Below are positions 1 to 11,119 of a stretch of 64,000 bases of DNA, one piece after another. Source of the DNA: Eriocheir sinensis (Eukaryota > Arthropoda > Malacostraca > Decapoda > Varunidae); the NCBI RefSeq assembly GCF_024679095.1, contig NC_066517.1, forward strand, positions 24,545,040-24,609,039. Direction: 5' to 3'. Each line of letters starts with the position of its first letter. The stretch's first letter is position 1. Made by a program: the position numbers and the translations under genes. The notes beneath the pieces were generated by a model. It was not told where the DNA came from, ran no database searches, and saw only the letters and a list, made by a program, of their open reading frames with translations.

Positions 1-64
<64 letters not shown>

Positions 65-134
65 CGCTTGAAAATCTACGTACTCCTCCATCCAGGTTTC
101 ACTTACATAGAGAGAGAGAGAGAGAGAGAGAGAG
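1..134. repeat. (TG)n at window edge, then (AG)n
   Basis: Perfect TG dinucleotide repeat from base 1 to about 63, cut by the window edge so its true length is unknown. After 45 bp of unique sequence comes an (AG)13 tract at 109-134. Confidence 0.97.
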
Positions 135-1190
135 CAGAGAGGGGCCTAGCTAGGGGATGAATAATAAATGTATGTGGGAACGAGGAGGGAATAAAAATAA
201 GAATAAAAAGGAGGGGGAAGGGGAAGGGAGGAAAAAGGGAGCGAAGGGGTAGCAAAGAAGAGGAAGAGAGAACGAGAAAGGGGAAGAAGTAAAGAAAGAA
301 GAAAGGGAAGAAGAGAGAGGAAGGAGAAGAGAAAAGAAAGGGAATAATAAGAGAAAATTAAAGGAAAATGAAGTATGTCCGTAATAGAATTGAAAGAGGA
401 AAGAGAAAAGAAGGGAAAAGAGAAAAGGAAAGAAGGGCATAGGAAGGAAGGGAAAGAAAAGAGGAAAGAAGGAAGGAAAGAGAGGAAGGTGTGAAGAAAT
501 AGGGGAATAATAAAATAAAGGAATGGGAAATGATTTATATGAAAGAAAGGAAATAGGAAAGAGACGAAAAGAAAGATGAGAAATGAGGGGAAGGGATAGG
601 GGGAAGGGAATGAAAGGGAGGAAAGAATAACATGAGAAAGTAATGGAAAAATGAATTATGTTCGTAAAAGAAAAGGAAACGAAAGGAAGTAAAGAACAGA
701 AAATAAGGAATAAAAGAAAAAAGAAAGATAAGTATAGCCAAAAGAAAGGGAAGAGAAAAGAAACAAGAAAGATGAATAAGAAAGAACAGAAAAGAATATA
801 AATAAAAGAAGGGAGAAGATAAAAGGGAAGAAGGATATAGACAAAAATGGAAGGGATACAGGGAAGAAGGGAAGGGAAGAAGTAAATAATAGGAGAGAGG
901 AAAGGAAAAACGAAGCATGAAAGGGAATAGAGAAGAAATACAGAAGAGAAAAGAAAGGAGAATATAAAAGAGGAAAAAAAGAGTAGGCAAAAGAGGAGAA
1001 AGGTTACGGAGAAGGGAAGAGGAGGAAAGAATAATAAGAGAAGGAAAAGGAAAAACGAAGCATGTACGTAAAAGAAAGGGAATAGAAAGGAAATACAGAA
1101 GAAAAAAAAGGGAGGATATAAAAGAGGAAAAATGAATAGGGAAAAGAGAAGGGTTACGGGGAAGGGAAGGGGAGGAAAGCAGCTTATAGT
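135..1190. repeat. Polypurine block with degenerate ~125-160 bp tandem units
   Basis: About 1 kb that is almost all A and G on the plus strand. It is not featureless: the word AATAATAA/AATAATAGGAGA followed about 25 bp later by AAAA(A/T)GAA(G/T)(C/T)ATG recurs at about 343, 503, 626, 884 and 1031, so an old tandem unit of 125-160 bp underlies the purine skew. The last two copies (884-1030, 1031-1175) are the most alike and also share GATATAAAAGAGGAAA-type text and GGGTTACGG. Minus-strand open frames here (Ser/Phe/Leu-rich) are composition artefacts. Confidence 0.8.
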
Positions 1191-1319
1191 GATCCCGGTG
1201 CGTGAGGGAAGGGCTTAAGAATTTTCAGATAAATCGTGTTGCATTTATCAAAAGTAGCGAGATAAGCAGGAAAATGTGTGTGTCGCCGGGGCGGGGCGCG
1301 GCGCATTACTCTGGTGGTG

Positions 1320-1525
1320 AGCTGTGGTGTGGTGGTGGTGATGAAGGGGTGATGGTTAAAGGTCGTGGTGGTGGTGGTGGATGAGGGTGTTGTTTGTGGT
1401 GTTAGTGGTGATAATGGTAAGAGTTGTGGTGATGGTGTTGGTGTTGGTGATGGTGGCCTATCTTAACCTAACCTTGAGTGGTGGTTATGGTGTTGAGGGT
1501 GGTTGTGGTGGTGATGGTACTACTT

Positions 1526-1583
<58 letters not shown>

Positions 1584-1750
1584 TACCACCACCACCACCA
1601 CTAATACTACCATTGTTATATTTATTTCTTGCTTATATCACGATTTATTTTATTTATAGCAGTTCGGATTACCTTCTTACGATTCAATCCTTCTTCATAT
1701 GCGCTTCGATCCTCCTCCTCCTCCTCGTCGTCCTCCTCCTCCTCCTCATC
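1320..1750. repeat. GGT-rich, (ACT)n and (TCC)n trinucleotide cluster
   Basis: Imperfect GGT/GTG repeats at 1320-1475 pass into (CTA)n at about 1527-1578, then CCA repeats to 1602, and a TCC tract at 1711-1748. The 130 bp before it (1191-1319) is unique and includes a short GC-rich core at 1287-1303. Confidence 0.93.
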
Positions 1751-1904
1751 ATCATGATCATCGTCATCGTCAGTATCAGGAGCGTTTGAGCCATTGGGAG
1801 CTAATCCTCGTTAATTCCTGAGCGATATTAAGGGACCCAAAACTCCGCCTTAAGAGATAGTGTTAATCGCTATTTTTGTCGGGAATAACGAGGTGAAGGG
1901 AGAG

Positions 1905-1908
<4 letters not shown>

Positions 1909-1982
<74 letters not shown>

Positions 1983-2391
1983 ATTTCTATTTCTCCTTCC
2001 TCTTTTATTGCCTTTTTCTTTTCTCTTTCTCTATTTCCCATAATTTTCTTCTTCCTATTCTCATTTATATTTTCCATATTTCTTTTCTTTTAATTTCTTT
2101 CCCTTTTCCTTCTTACAATGCTCACTTGCATTTTTTTCTTCTTCTTTTACCCTCCTTTTCTTTCCCGGTTTTTTTCTCTTCATCTTTCTCTCCCTACCAA
2201 TCCATTTCTCTTCTTCCATTCATTTCTCCTCTCTTTCTTTCTCTCTCTTCTTACCTCACTCGCTCATTATCTCCTTTCCTCTTCCTCCTCCTTCCTCCGT
2301 AATAAATTTTCCTTTCCCTTCCCCCTTCCCTCCTTTTCTCCCTCTCTTCCTCCTCCATCGTTAGCCAGATTAACGCACTCCAATAATTTTT

Positions 2392-2432
<41 letters not shown>

Positions 2433-2479
2433 CTACACCTCGCTCTATTTCTAATTATAGCCTTGAGCGACAGTATCCA

Positions 2480-2574
<95 letters not shown>

Positions 2575-2600
2575 CATCATTCATTCTCACGTGCCAAGAA
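1909..2600. repeat. Three (CT)n tracts in polypyrimidine DNA
   Basis: CT dinucleotide runs at 1909-1976, 2397-2429 and 2484-2568, separated by C/T-rich sequence with few purines. The open frames on both strands here encode Ser/Leu or Arg/Glu homopolymers and are not genes. Confidence 0.97.
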
Positions 2601-2719
2601 AGAAAATAGGAAAGATAATTAGGAAAGAATACGAAAGATAATAAATAAGAGGAGGGAGAAGATGGAAGGGGAGAGATAATATATAACTGAATGACAGAAT
2701 AACAGACAGGCAAACATAC

Positions 2720-2880
2720 AGATAGTTAGTTAGATAGATAGATAGATAGATAGATCGAAAATTAAAGGATAAGAGTGATGGACATGTAGATAGTTGATTA
2801 AATAGACTGACATATAGATAGATAGATAGATAGATAGATTGATAAATAGATAGAGAGGTAGAAAGAGAGATAATCTTACT
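2720..2880. repeat. (GATA)n clusters
   Basis: GATA tetramers at about 2731-2755 and 2815-2840 with degenerate GATA/TAGA text between them. The following 2881-2990 has no recognisable feature. Confidence 0.9.
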
Positions 2881-2989
2881 GACAGCGCATATTAATCTAA
2901 CTATACAAGATACACAAATAGGGGTAATGAACAGTCAGCTTAGTATAACAACAAAAATCACAAATCAAGTCTATAAAAACAAAACTCAG

Positions 2990-3180
2990 GCGATTACCAA
3001 AAAATAAAAGTAAAATATCTCCACTCCTGGGTGAATTTTCCGCCCGGCTGTTCTTTCCGGTCCCATTGTCTGTAGCGGAAGCACTCCTGCCGCCGCCCCC
3101 GCCGTGTCTGTATCATGTTTATTGGCGGGCGGAGCGTGAAATGAAATTGGGAGATGGGCGTCTGTCTGAATGATAATAAT
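2990..3180. other. Unique GC-rich island
   Basis: About 190 bp of non-repetitive sequence with a GC-rich core (3085-3135) between a GATA cluster and a trinucleotide block. It contains CCCATTGTCTG and ATTGGCGGGCGG, which resemble SOX and CCAAT/E2F sites. No splice signals or codon pattern support an exon. Confidence 0.3.
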
Positions 3181-3337
3181 AATGGTGTTAACAATAATAA
3201 TAATAATAGTAGTAGTAGTAATAATATTGATAATGATAGTGATACATGCATAAAGCGTCAAGAGTCTGTTTAAATACTGTTGTTATTACTACTGCTACTA
3301 CTACTACTACTACTACTATTACTACTACTGCTACTAT

Positions 3338-3380
<43 letters not shown>

Positions 3381-3456
3381 GCTACTGCCACCACTACCGC
3401 TACCACTCCTCCTCCTCCATCTCCTCTTCCTCCTCCTCCTCCTCCTCCTCCTACTT

Positions 3457-3495
<39 letters not shown>

Positions 3496-3565
3496 TTTCT
3501 ACGACTACTACTACTACTACTACCACTACTACCACTATCACCACTACTACTACTACCATCACCAT
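3175..3565. repeat. (AAT)n, (CTA)n and (CTC)n block
   Basis: ATA/AGT repeats at 3175-3240, CTA repeats at 3288-3400, CTC at 3405-3452 and CTA again at 3453-3560. Frames through it give Thr, Leu or Val homopolymers. Confidence 0.96.
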
Positions 3566-3575
3566 ATCAAAATAA

Positions 3576-3840
3576 ATTCACGTAGGGGGGCCTTGTGTTA
3601 TTGCCTTTGCTAATGTCAATGTTTATTTCCCTTATGGCGCTGTTAAGGGGGCAGGCTTAGGTGCGGGCCATAGTTTTGAATTTAATCATTGCATATGGGC
3701 GCCGGGAAGGGCCTCGGGGAACACCTGGCATGCGTAGTGCTTATTAGCCCCTCTCAGCACCCACGTTCATGCCTCTAATGGGCGGGGAAGCGTCGTTTGC
3801 ATGAAAGTCACGCATGATATCCCTGCTCTCCTCGTTCGTC
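3576..3840. other. Unique island, possible conserved non-coding element
   Basis: About 265 bp of unique, moderately GC-rich sequence. It contains GGGCGGGG (3781), GTTTGCATGAAA (octamer-like, about 3796) and TTTAATCATTGCATA (about 3680). No open frame with exon signals was seen. A regulatory role is only a guess from motif content. Confidence 0.25.
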
Positions 3841-4545
3841 CTTTTGCTCCTCCTCCTCCTCCTTCTCCTCGTTGTCTTTCGTATACTATGTTCTCTCTAT
3901 TGGCCTAGAAAATGTTACCCTCTCTCCTCTCGGTATATCATTGTCCAGTTCACAAGTTAATTATATATATTTTCCAACTCTTCCTTCTCCTCTTTCTCCT
4001 CCTTCTCATCCTCGTTGTCTTTCGTATACTATGTTCTCTCTATTGGCCTAGAAATTATGTTCCCTTCTCTCCCCTCATTATACCATTGGCCAGTTCACAA
4101 GAGAGTTACATCTATTTTCCAACTCTTCCTTCTCCTCCTCCTCCTCCTCATCATCATCATCGTCCCCTTTCGTATACTCTATTCTCTCGACTGGCCTAGA
4201 AAATTAATTACCTTCTCTCCCCCTCGTTATCTGATTGGCCAGTTCACAAGCTAGTTACATTTATTTTCCGTCTCCTCCTCCTCTTCCTCGTCCTCCTCCT
4301 CCTCCTTTTCACCTTCTTTCGTATACTCTATTCTCTCTATTGACCCAGAAACTTAGCTCAGTCCTCTTCCCTATCGTGTCACTGGCCAGTTCACAAGCTA
4401 TTTACTTTCATTTCCCCTCTCCACCTCCTCCTCTTCTTCCTCTTCTAGCACTTCTTCATTCTCGTCTTGTTTCGCATATTCTATTCTCTCTCTCTCTAAC
4501 CTTTATATGTCATTGGCTAGTCCACAAGCAAGTTACATCATATTT
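3841..4545. repeat. Tandem array, five units of ~143-153 bp
   Basis: The anchor GTATACT(A/C)T recurs at 3881, 4024, 4172, 4321 and, as GCATATT, 4474, giving periods of 143, 148, 149 and 153 bp. Each unit has the order CTC-rich tract, TTTCGTATACT, TTCTCTCTATTGGCCTAGAA, then a second conserved box GGCCAGTTCACAAG and a TTACAT-TATTTTCC stretch. Length variation lies in the CTC microsatellite inside the unit. Confidence 0.93.
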
Positions 4546-4564
4546 TCAATTCCGGGTGTATGTG

Positions 4565-4825
4565 ATTGCTGCGTTCTGAGAAAGCCGTAATCGAATTGGT
4601 AGATTTTGAGAAAGATTAGATTTTATTGCAAGGAGCTGAGAAACGTTAAATGTTATTCCTCGTTGCTGGGAAAGGCTTAATTCAATAGATGGTTACTGGG
4701 AAAGATTCAATTTTATCGGTGGTTGCTCGGTTAGATTAAATTTTATTAGTAGTTTCTTGGAAATGTTATGTTTTATTGATGGCCTGGGAAAGGTTCAATA
4801 ATATCTGTTGGTTTGGAATTGCAGA
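4565..4825. repeat. 30-bp minisatellite, about nine degenerate units
   Basis: TG(A/G)GAAA-type anchors lie at 4577, 4607, 4637, 4667, 4697, 4727, 4757, 4785 and 4814: an almost perfect 30-bp step although the units themselves have diverged (consensus roughly TGGGAAAGATTCAATTTTAT then CGGTGGTTGC). It lies just before the 144-bp array, which contains related words. Confidence 0.88.
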
Positions 4826-4984
4826 TGAAAAAGGAAGGGAAGGAAAGAAGGGGACTGGTAGGAAGAGAAAAGTTAAGTATTATCGGTGGTGGTCGACGAA
4901 AGTTAAATATCACTGATGGATGGATGCTGTCAATGGATTACTAGGAAAGAAAAAAATATTGATCGATGAGGCTGGAAAGGCGAC

Positions 4985-6100
4985 ATCTGTTTGTTGAATT
5001 CGGGGAAAGGGAAACTGCAAAAGGGGATTAAAGGAAAGGTTATTTGTGTACGCTGGCAAGGGATGATCGTGTTGGTGGAAGCTGGGAAGTATTAGATCTT
5101 ATTGGTGTAGAATCGAGTACTGAATCCCTTTGTTAAATCCTGATAAACGGAAAATCTGAGAAAGAGAATTATACGGAAAACCTATTTGTAGAAACTGGGG
5201 GAAGGATGTTCGTGTTGCTAATGGTTTGAAGTCTTGGATCCTATTGGTGTTTAGGTGTAGTACTGAATCCCTTTCTTGAATTCTGGGAAAGGGAATCTCT
5301 AACAAAAGGGGATTATTGAGAAAGCTTTATTTGTGGAAACTGGGAAATGATGATCGTATTGGTGGAAGCTGTGAAGTCTTAGATCTTATTAGTGTTAAGG
5401 TGTAGTACTGAATTCCTTTGTTGAGTTATGGGAAAGGGAAACTCTACAGAAAGGGGATTAGATGGAAGAGTAATTTGTGGACAATGAGTAAGAATTATCG
5501 TGTTGGTGGAAGCTGGGAAGTCTTAGATCTTATTAGTGTTAAGGTGTAGTACTGAATTCCTTTGTTGAATTATGGGAAAGGGAAACTCTACAGAAAGGGG
5601 ATTAGATGGAAGAGTAATTTGTGGACAATGAGTAAGAATTATCGTGTTGGTGGAAGCTGTGAAGTCTTAGATCTTATTAGTGTTAAGGTGTAGTACTGAA
5701 TTCCTTTGTTGAATTATGGGAAAGGGAAACTCTAACAAAAGGGGATTATATGGAAGAGTTATTTGTGGACAATGAGTAAGAATTATCGTATTGGTGGAAG
5801 CTGGGAAGTCTTAGATCTTATTAGTGTTAAGGTGTAGTACTGAATTCCTTTGTTGAATTATGGGAAAGGGAAACTCTAACAAAAGGGGATTAGATGGAAG
5901 AGTTATTTGTGGACAATGAGTAAGAATTATCGTGTTGGTGGAAGCTGGGAAGTCTTAGATCTAATTGGTGCTAAGGTGTAGTACTGAATCCCTTTGATGA
6001 GTTCTATGGAAGGGAAACTCTACAAAAAGGGGATTATATAGAATTGTTATTTGTGGACACGGGAAGAATTATCGTGTTGGTGGAAGCTGGCAAGTCATCA
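4985..6100. repeat. 144-bp satellite-like array, eight units
   Basis: The word TCGTGTTGGTGGAAGC (or a close variant) recurs with its CGT at 5068, 5211, 5355, 5499, 5643, 5787, 5931 and 6073, so periods are 143, 144, 144, 144, 144, 144 and 142. Central units are nearly identical and edge units are more diverged, the usual pattern of an array homogenised in its middle. Each unit holds GGTGTAGTACTGAATTCC, GGGAAAGGGAAACTCTA and ATTTGTGGACAATGAG. No open frame survives across it. Confidence 0.96.
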
Positions 6101-6720
6101 TTTTCTTTCTATCTTCATTTTTTTATATTTTCCATCTTTTTTTATTTAATCTTTTTCTCTCCTTCTTACAATGCTCACTTCCATCGTTTTCTCTGCTTCT
6201 TTTTTACCTTTCTCATCGTGGTTGAGGTGCGTACTAAAAGGAAGTGTGCGTACGTATTGGCGACCTTACATTATAATAGTCAGTTTTCATTTTAATCTCT
6301 TTCCTTTCTCCTTAACAACGCTCTCTTCCTTTTATATTCCTTTTTTTCCCGTTTTTTCTCTTATTATCTATTATCCTACCAATCCCTTCCTTTTCTTCAC
6401 TTCCCTTATTCTCTCCCTACCAACCTCGCTTCCTCATTATCTTATTCCTTCCTCTTTCTCTTACTTCCTCCAGGTACAGAGAAAGGGGACGGCGAGGCTC
6501 TGATTGTCCCTGCGAGATGAAGACGTACTCCTGTTTATTTGGGGCGCCGCGTGTTGTGTTAGGACTGAGGGAGTGTATAGGTGGGAGTGTTTACCTGTGG
6601 GTGTTTACTTGTATGTACCTGGGCATTGTGGGCTAGGTCTGTCTACCTTTCCACCTCTCTGATACCTGTTTATTCTTCATTCATGTTTGTATACTTATAT
6701 TATGCTTTATTTAATTGGTT
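6101..6720. other. Pyrimidine-rich stretch, then unique sequence
   Basis: 6101-6475 is T/C-rich without a strict period. 6480-6720 is unique, with GGGGCGCCGCG at 6540 and several GTTTAC words. I see no gene, RNA or regulatory element that can be defended. Confidence 0.5.
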
Positions 6721-6730
6721 GTGTTGAGCT

Positions 6731-6988
6731 AGTTATACAGTTTATTGTGTGTTCTGTCTTCCTGCCTAGTTTCCTGTCTTCCAGTTTACTTTTCCACTAT
6801 AAAAATATATGGCGCCACTATAAAAACCTGCCCGCGCTAAAACGAGCTGGGGTCGAAAACAGTTATGAAGTTTATTGTGTTCTGTCTTCCTGCCTAGTTA
6901 CCTGTCTACCAGTTTACTTTTCCACTGTAAAAATATATGGCGCCACTATAAAAACCTTCCCGCGCCAGAACGGGCTGGGGCCAAAAAC
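6731..6988 (+). repeat. 130-bp direct duplication rich in TATAAAA words
   Basis: AGTTAT(A/G)(C/A)AGTTTATTGTGT begins both copies, at 6731 and 6861. Each copy ends with CCACT(A/G)TAAAAATATATGG, then CGCCACTATAAAAACC and a CGAGCTGGGG/CGGGCTGGGG box. The pair therefore carries four TATAAAA or TGTAAAA words about 20 bp apart. The open frame across it (6687-7022) is a by-product. Confidence 0.9.
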
Positions 6989-7860
6989 CAGACCTCACCA
7001 AAAAGCCTCCTCGGCGCCTTAGGCAGAAACAAAAAAAATGACATCGTATCTACTCACACACACACTTCTCAATCTACCTGCCAGCTAACTATCCTCATTC
7101 ATACTTATCCAAATTTCCTTTTCTGTTCTTTTCGCAATTGATTCCTCTCTTCTCCATCGTTCCCCGCACGTGTATAGAACCGGAAACACCGAACAATGCA
7201 AGCCCGCACAGATATAAAGAACCTTCCACTTTTTTCTTTATCCCTTTCGCTATTACCGGACGCCACAAAAGAGGGATTTATCGACGGTATTTTTTAAGCC
7301 TCCCCTTTAATTCCTTCGCTCTCTATCGCTCTCACTCGCCTCGAAGGGAAATAAAAATGACGGAAAACAGTTCGGAACACAGAGAGAGACAAAACAACCA
7401 AACTGTCTGTTTTTTCACTCTTTCCCGATTTGCTTTCCATCTTTCAAGAGCAAAATAGAAAGTTTGTAGATGTTTTCCACTTCACTTTATTCATTTTTTT
7501 TTTCATTTTTATTCCATTTTGCAACTTTCCCCGCTTAGAAAGCAGAATTGAGCAGTGATATATAGTTTTGACCGTACCTATATCTACTTTATTTACCTCT
7601 TCCTATCTATTTCTACCATTTTCCTTCATATATACAACTATCCTGCCTACTTTCTATTTAATACTACCTATTTCCAAACTATTTCCAACTATTTTATCCA
7701 TTTTTACCTCTTTTTTTTATTATTTCCTACATATTTCTGTCTATTGAACATATATCTATACCTATTTTAAATCCTTCCTCATATTTCTACCTTTAATACA
7801 TCTTCCTACTTATTTCTGCATATAAATATTTCCACTTATTATTCGCATTTTCTTTCCATT
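6989..7860. other. Unique sequence, then AT-rich low-complexity DNA
   Basis: 7000-7480 is unique with no convincing exon. 7480-7860 is T/A/C-rich, with TATTT(C/A)TACC-like words repeated irregularly about every 20 bp. Confidence 0.5.
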
Positions 7861-7989
7861 TTACCTCAGTCATTAAGTCGAGGGTCGGGGGAGGCAGTCT
7901 TACCAACTCCCTCCCCTTTCTGGTCTCCCTCTCTCCTCTCTGGTCATCCTCTCGTCTATTCATGAGTGGCTCTTGTTCCGTGTTAGTTG

Positions 7990-8235
7990 CCTCGCTTCTA
8001 CACGACGTGACGAAAAGAGGGACAACGTTGGGACATAAATACATACAAAAAAACAGTGATTTTTTTTCCTTCTTCTTTTGCAATCTCGGCCGCACGGAAA
8101 GCAATATAGAAGAACAGGTACATGACGTAGTGGCAGGGGGACAAAGTGGTTCTATAAATACATACGTAAATGCGAACAAACAGCCTGAGCGGATTTTTTT
8201 TCTTCTCTTTTCGCAATCTCGACCCACGGAAAGCA
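7990..8235. repeat. Diverged direct duplication, ~120-130 bp
   Basis: Two copies of ACGT(G)A...AGGGGGACAAA(C)GT..., (C/T)ATAAATACATAC (8034, 8153), a T-rich run, GCAATCTCG and CACGGAAAGCAATATA (8093, 8225). Spacing grows from 119 bp at the first box to 132 bp at the last because of differing T-rich inserts. Confidence 0.85.
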
Positions 8236-8261
8236 ATATAAAAAACTAGACAATTCAATAT

Positions 8262-8459
<198 letters not shown>

Positions 8460-8619
8460 CGCACAAATAAAAAGAGAGATATTAATAAATCACGCTCATC
8501 AAAGGGAAGAAGAAAAAGGCGACCTGTTTTACCTCCGTTGCCACACAAGCCATTATCGAGGCGGCGCGTAGGCTTTGAAAACGAAGAACACGTAACCAGA
8601 AAAGGAAAAAGATAAAAGC

Positions 8620-8833
8620 CACTTGAGAGAGAGCGTGAGAGAGTGAGAGAGAGAGAGAGCGTGAGAGAGTGAGAGAGAGAGAGATTTATTTTCCCTCGCT
8701 CGTTTATTTAACAGTTTTAAGAGTCGTTGAAGGCGTATCAGCTTCAGTGTGTCCCCGAGGAGGCGCTGATTGGAGGGAAATTGACAGGAGGATAAATCAG
8801 GTGTGAAAATATTTATCTTGCCTCCGCCTCCGC

Positions 8834-8877
<44 letters not shown>

Positions 8878-9071
8878 TGTGTGAGCTTTATAGATTTTTA
8901 TTCCCGCGGTTTTAACTCTTCCTGTGTTTTATGTGTGGTGTGTGTTTGTGTGAGTTTGCGGATTTTAATTTCCCTTTTGTGTTTTAGCAGTTAACATGTT
9001 TTATTGGAAAAGTTCACTCTACTTCCTATGTGGCGCGTAAACTGACCAATTCTGTGTGTGTGTGTGTGTGT
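8620..9071. repeat. GAGA and GT repeats with unique spacer
   Basis: 8624-8683 is a duplicated GAGAGAGCGTGAGAGAGTGA motif. GT runs follow at 8838-8884 and 9053-9071. The DNA between (8684-8835, 8885-9050) is unique, with no feature I can name. Confidence 0.9.
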
Positions 9072-9158
9072 GGTATTCTCAATTATATATACAACTCAAG
9101 CTATTTTTCAGTTCGGATATGTATTATTTTCTAACACATATAAACACATACGACATGC

Positions 9159-9282
9159 CTTTTTTTCTGTTGCTTCCTATAGCGCTGGTAGGCTTTCTTG
9201 AGGGGCATCATGGACGACCCCAGACCGATAGTGGCGCGGAAGAATTTAATTTATAGTTGTTGCCTTGGTATATGACTCCTCC
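9159..9282 (-). mobile_element. tRNA-derived SINE, 5'-truncated copy (3' half only)
   Basis: On the minus strand this matches the 3' half of the three fuller copies at 18.1, 60.8 and 62.9 kb. The plus strand reads a T-rich tail (9159-9167), TGCTTCCTATAGCGCTGGTA, GGCTTTCTTGAGGGGC and TTTAATTTATAG, then similarity stops around 9280. The tRNA-like head with its A and B boxes is absent, so the copy is 5'-truncated, as expected for incomplete target-primed reverse transcription. Confidence 0.85.
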
Positions 9283-9591
9283 GTACACTTATCTAACCTC
9301 TTCCCGCAATATCTACACGCCTTGAGACTAACCTATAACATCACCCACAAGTATATCCAATAATGAGGTAGGTAGGATTAAGGTAAATTGCCCTAGATAT
9401 CGCATTGGTCAGCCTCACCCCTGAGCAATCACGGGTTACCTTGGCAATCGAGTTAAGCAATCAGAATCGCTCGTCCTCTGTCGCTACCAATGTGATCGTG
9501 TGCCGTAGTCTTTCGTGGTGTCTCAAACTCTCCTTATTGCCAATCATGATATAACTTCTTGTCTGGGCTTGTTGTATGAGTCTGAGTTATA

Positions 9592-9594
<3 letters not shown>
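9283..9594. other. Unique sequence, no feature seen
   Basis: About 310 bp of non-repetitive sequence with mixed composition. No exon signals, no RNA fold and no match to other parts of the window were noticed. Confidence 0.5.
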
Positions 9595-9653
<59 letters not shown>

Positions 9654-10078
9654 ATCTATATTTATTTATCAATCTATCTATCTGTCTGTCTATTTTAAAT
9701 GTTTGTCTTGAATTACTTTTTTTTTTTCTCCTTTCCTGGCATATCTTCGCTTTTTCCTTCCTTCCTTCCTTCTTTTCTTTACTCTTTTTTTTCTCTCATC
9801 CACTCTGTCCCATCTGCCATTCCTTCCCTTCTTCCTCTTTTCTTTCTTTATTTCATCTCGTGTCTCATTCCTACAATCAACACTTTCCTTCCTTCCTTCC
9901 TTGGTTCCTTTTTTCCACCCATCCGTCCATCAGTCCATCCTTCCATCCTTCCTTCCATCCTTTCTTCCTTCCTTCCTTTTTTCCATCCATTCTTCCATCT
10001 AGCCATCAGTCCATCCTTCCATCCTTCCTTCCTTCCTTCCTTCCTTCCTTCCTTCCTTCCTTCCTTCCTTCCTTCCTC
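9595..10078. repeat. (GT)29, pyrimidine stretch and (CCTT)n
   Basis: GT run at 9595-9652, CTAT/CTGT words to 9690, then T/C-rich DNA with CCTT and CCAT tetramers that becomes a pure (CCTT)n tract at about 10022-10077. Confidence 0.96.
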
Positions 10079-10090
10079 TGTATCTGCTGA

Positions 10091-10325
10091 AGCCAATCAC
10101 AGGAATAGTTAAGTTGTACCTGAAACCCACCAATCGTAACGCGTTTCTCCCTTACGTCACGCTCCGAGCCATCCAATCACCGGTCAGAGTTAGTCCCAGG
10201 GAGGCAATAGAGAGGCAGCTTGTTCTAGGCGACCCCGCGACACGGACCAATGGGAATCGTGCTTCAGGGGACCCTCGACCAATCACGCGACAGGAAGATG
10301 AAAAGGGGTAGTTTGTCTAGCCAAT
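10091..10325 (+). promoter_or_regulatory. Cluster of six CCAAT boxes plus a CRE-like site
   Basis: CCAAT occurs six times on the same strand within 233 bp, at 10093, 10130, 10173, 10247, 10279 and 10321. Intervals are 37, 43, 74, 32 and 42 bp. Three sites read CCAATCAC, and two begin AGCCAAT, which fits the NF-Y consensus well. TTACGTCA, a near-perfect CRE, lies at 10152-10159. The stretch is unique and GC-richer than its microsatellite surroundings. NF-Y sites are characteristic of promoters and proximal enhancers, so a promoter-like role is plausible. No downstream exon was identified and no TATA box is obvious, so the target is unknown. Confidence 0.4.
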
Positions 10326-10429
10326 AGCGTGGTGAGGTTGTTTTGTGTGGGTTGTCTGCTTTTCTTCTTTGGTTATTTTTGTTATTTTTCTTTTTCTCTA
10401 TGCTTTGTTAATGTTCCCAAGCTATCTAT

Positions 10430-10564
10430 TTCTCGTTCCTCCTCGTCTTCCTCCTCCTCTTCGTCTTCCTCCTCCTCTTCTATCTTATTTCCTTCTTTTC
10501 CAGTTCAATTCATCCTATACCTCTCCTCCTCCTCTCCGCCTCCTCCTCCTCTATGTGTATGTGT

Positions 10565-10608
<44 letters not shown>

Positions 10609-10800
10609 GTGTGTGCGTGTGCGTGTGCGTGTGATTCACCATCCAAATCCTAAAGAAAAGTTATCTCGTCTCTGGAATAGAAATGATAAGCGGAAATAAC
10701 CAGAGCTGTTTACAGGGCGAAGAGGAGGAGGAGGAGGAGGAGGAGGAGGAGGAGGAGGAGGAGGAGGAAGAAGAAGAGGAGGAGGAGGAGCATACTTAAA
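10430..10800. repeat. (TCC), (GT)n and (GGA)n tracts
   Basis: TCC/TCG repeats at 10435-10480 and 10522-10550, a GT run with GC interruptions at 10554-10633, and (GGA)n with GAA interruptions at 10721-10790. Confidence 0.96.
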
Positions 10801-11110
10801 ATTGGAGGAGGGAAAGAAAGAGGAGGCATGGTAACACAGGACAGCAGGCAGCAAGAACATGTCGGCTCATAACGAGGCCGCCTGCTTTAGTGGTTCCATA
10901 ATTCATCCCCCACTCCAGTGACCTGCAGGAGGACATATTAAAGCACTTACGGTAGACACACGAGCACGGGACGAACCTCCACTCCAGTCCTGTCGCGGCA
11001 GCAAAGTAATGGAGAATGCTGTTTATGAAATGTGTTGAACGTTTGTCATTGATAACTTTTGCAGGGAGGTTTATGCCGTGACGGATGGGAAAAATGAATC
11101 CCTCCTATGT
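10801..11110. other. Unique sequence
   Basis: About 300 bp of unique DNA. A GTAAGT donor on the minus strand (10945-10950) follows a 70-bp stop-free stretch, but the evidence is too thin to call an exon. Confidence 0.4.
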
Positions 11111-11119
11111 CTGTATTCC

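Noticed and set aside
10951..11020. Possible minus-strand internal exon (70 bp, stop-free, GTAAGT donor at 10950-10945, AACAG acceptor)
   Set aside because: A perfect donor word is expected many times by chance in 64 kb and the acceptor lacks a clear pyrimidine tract. No second line of evidence.
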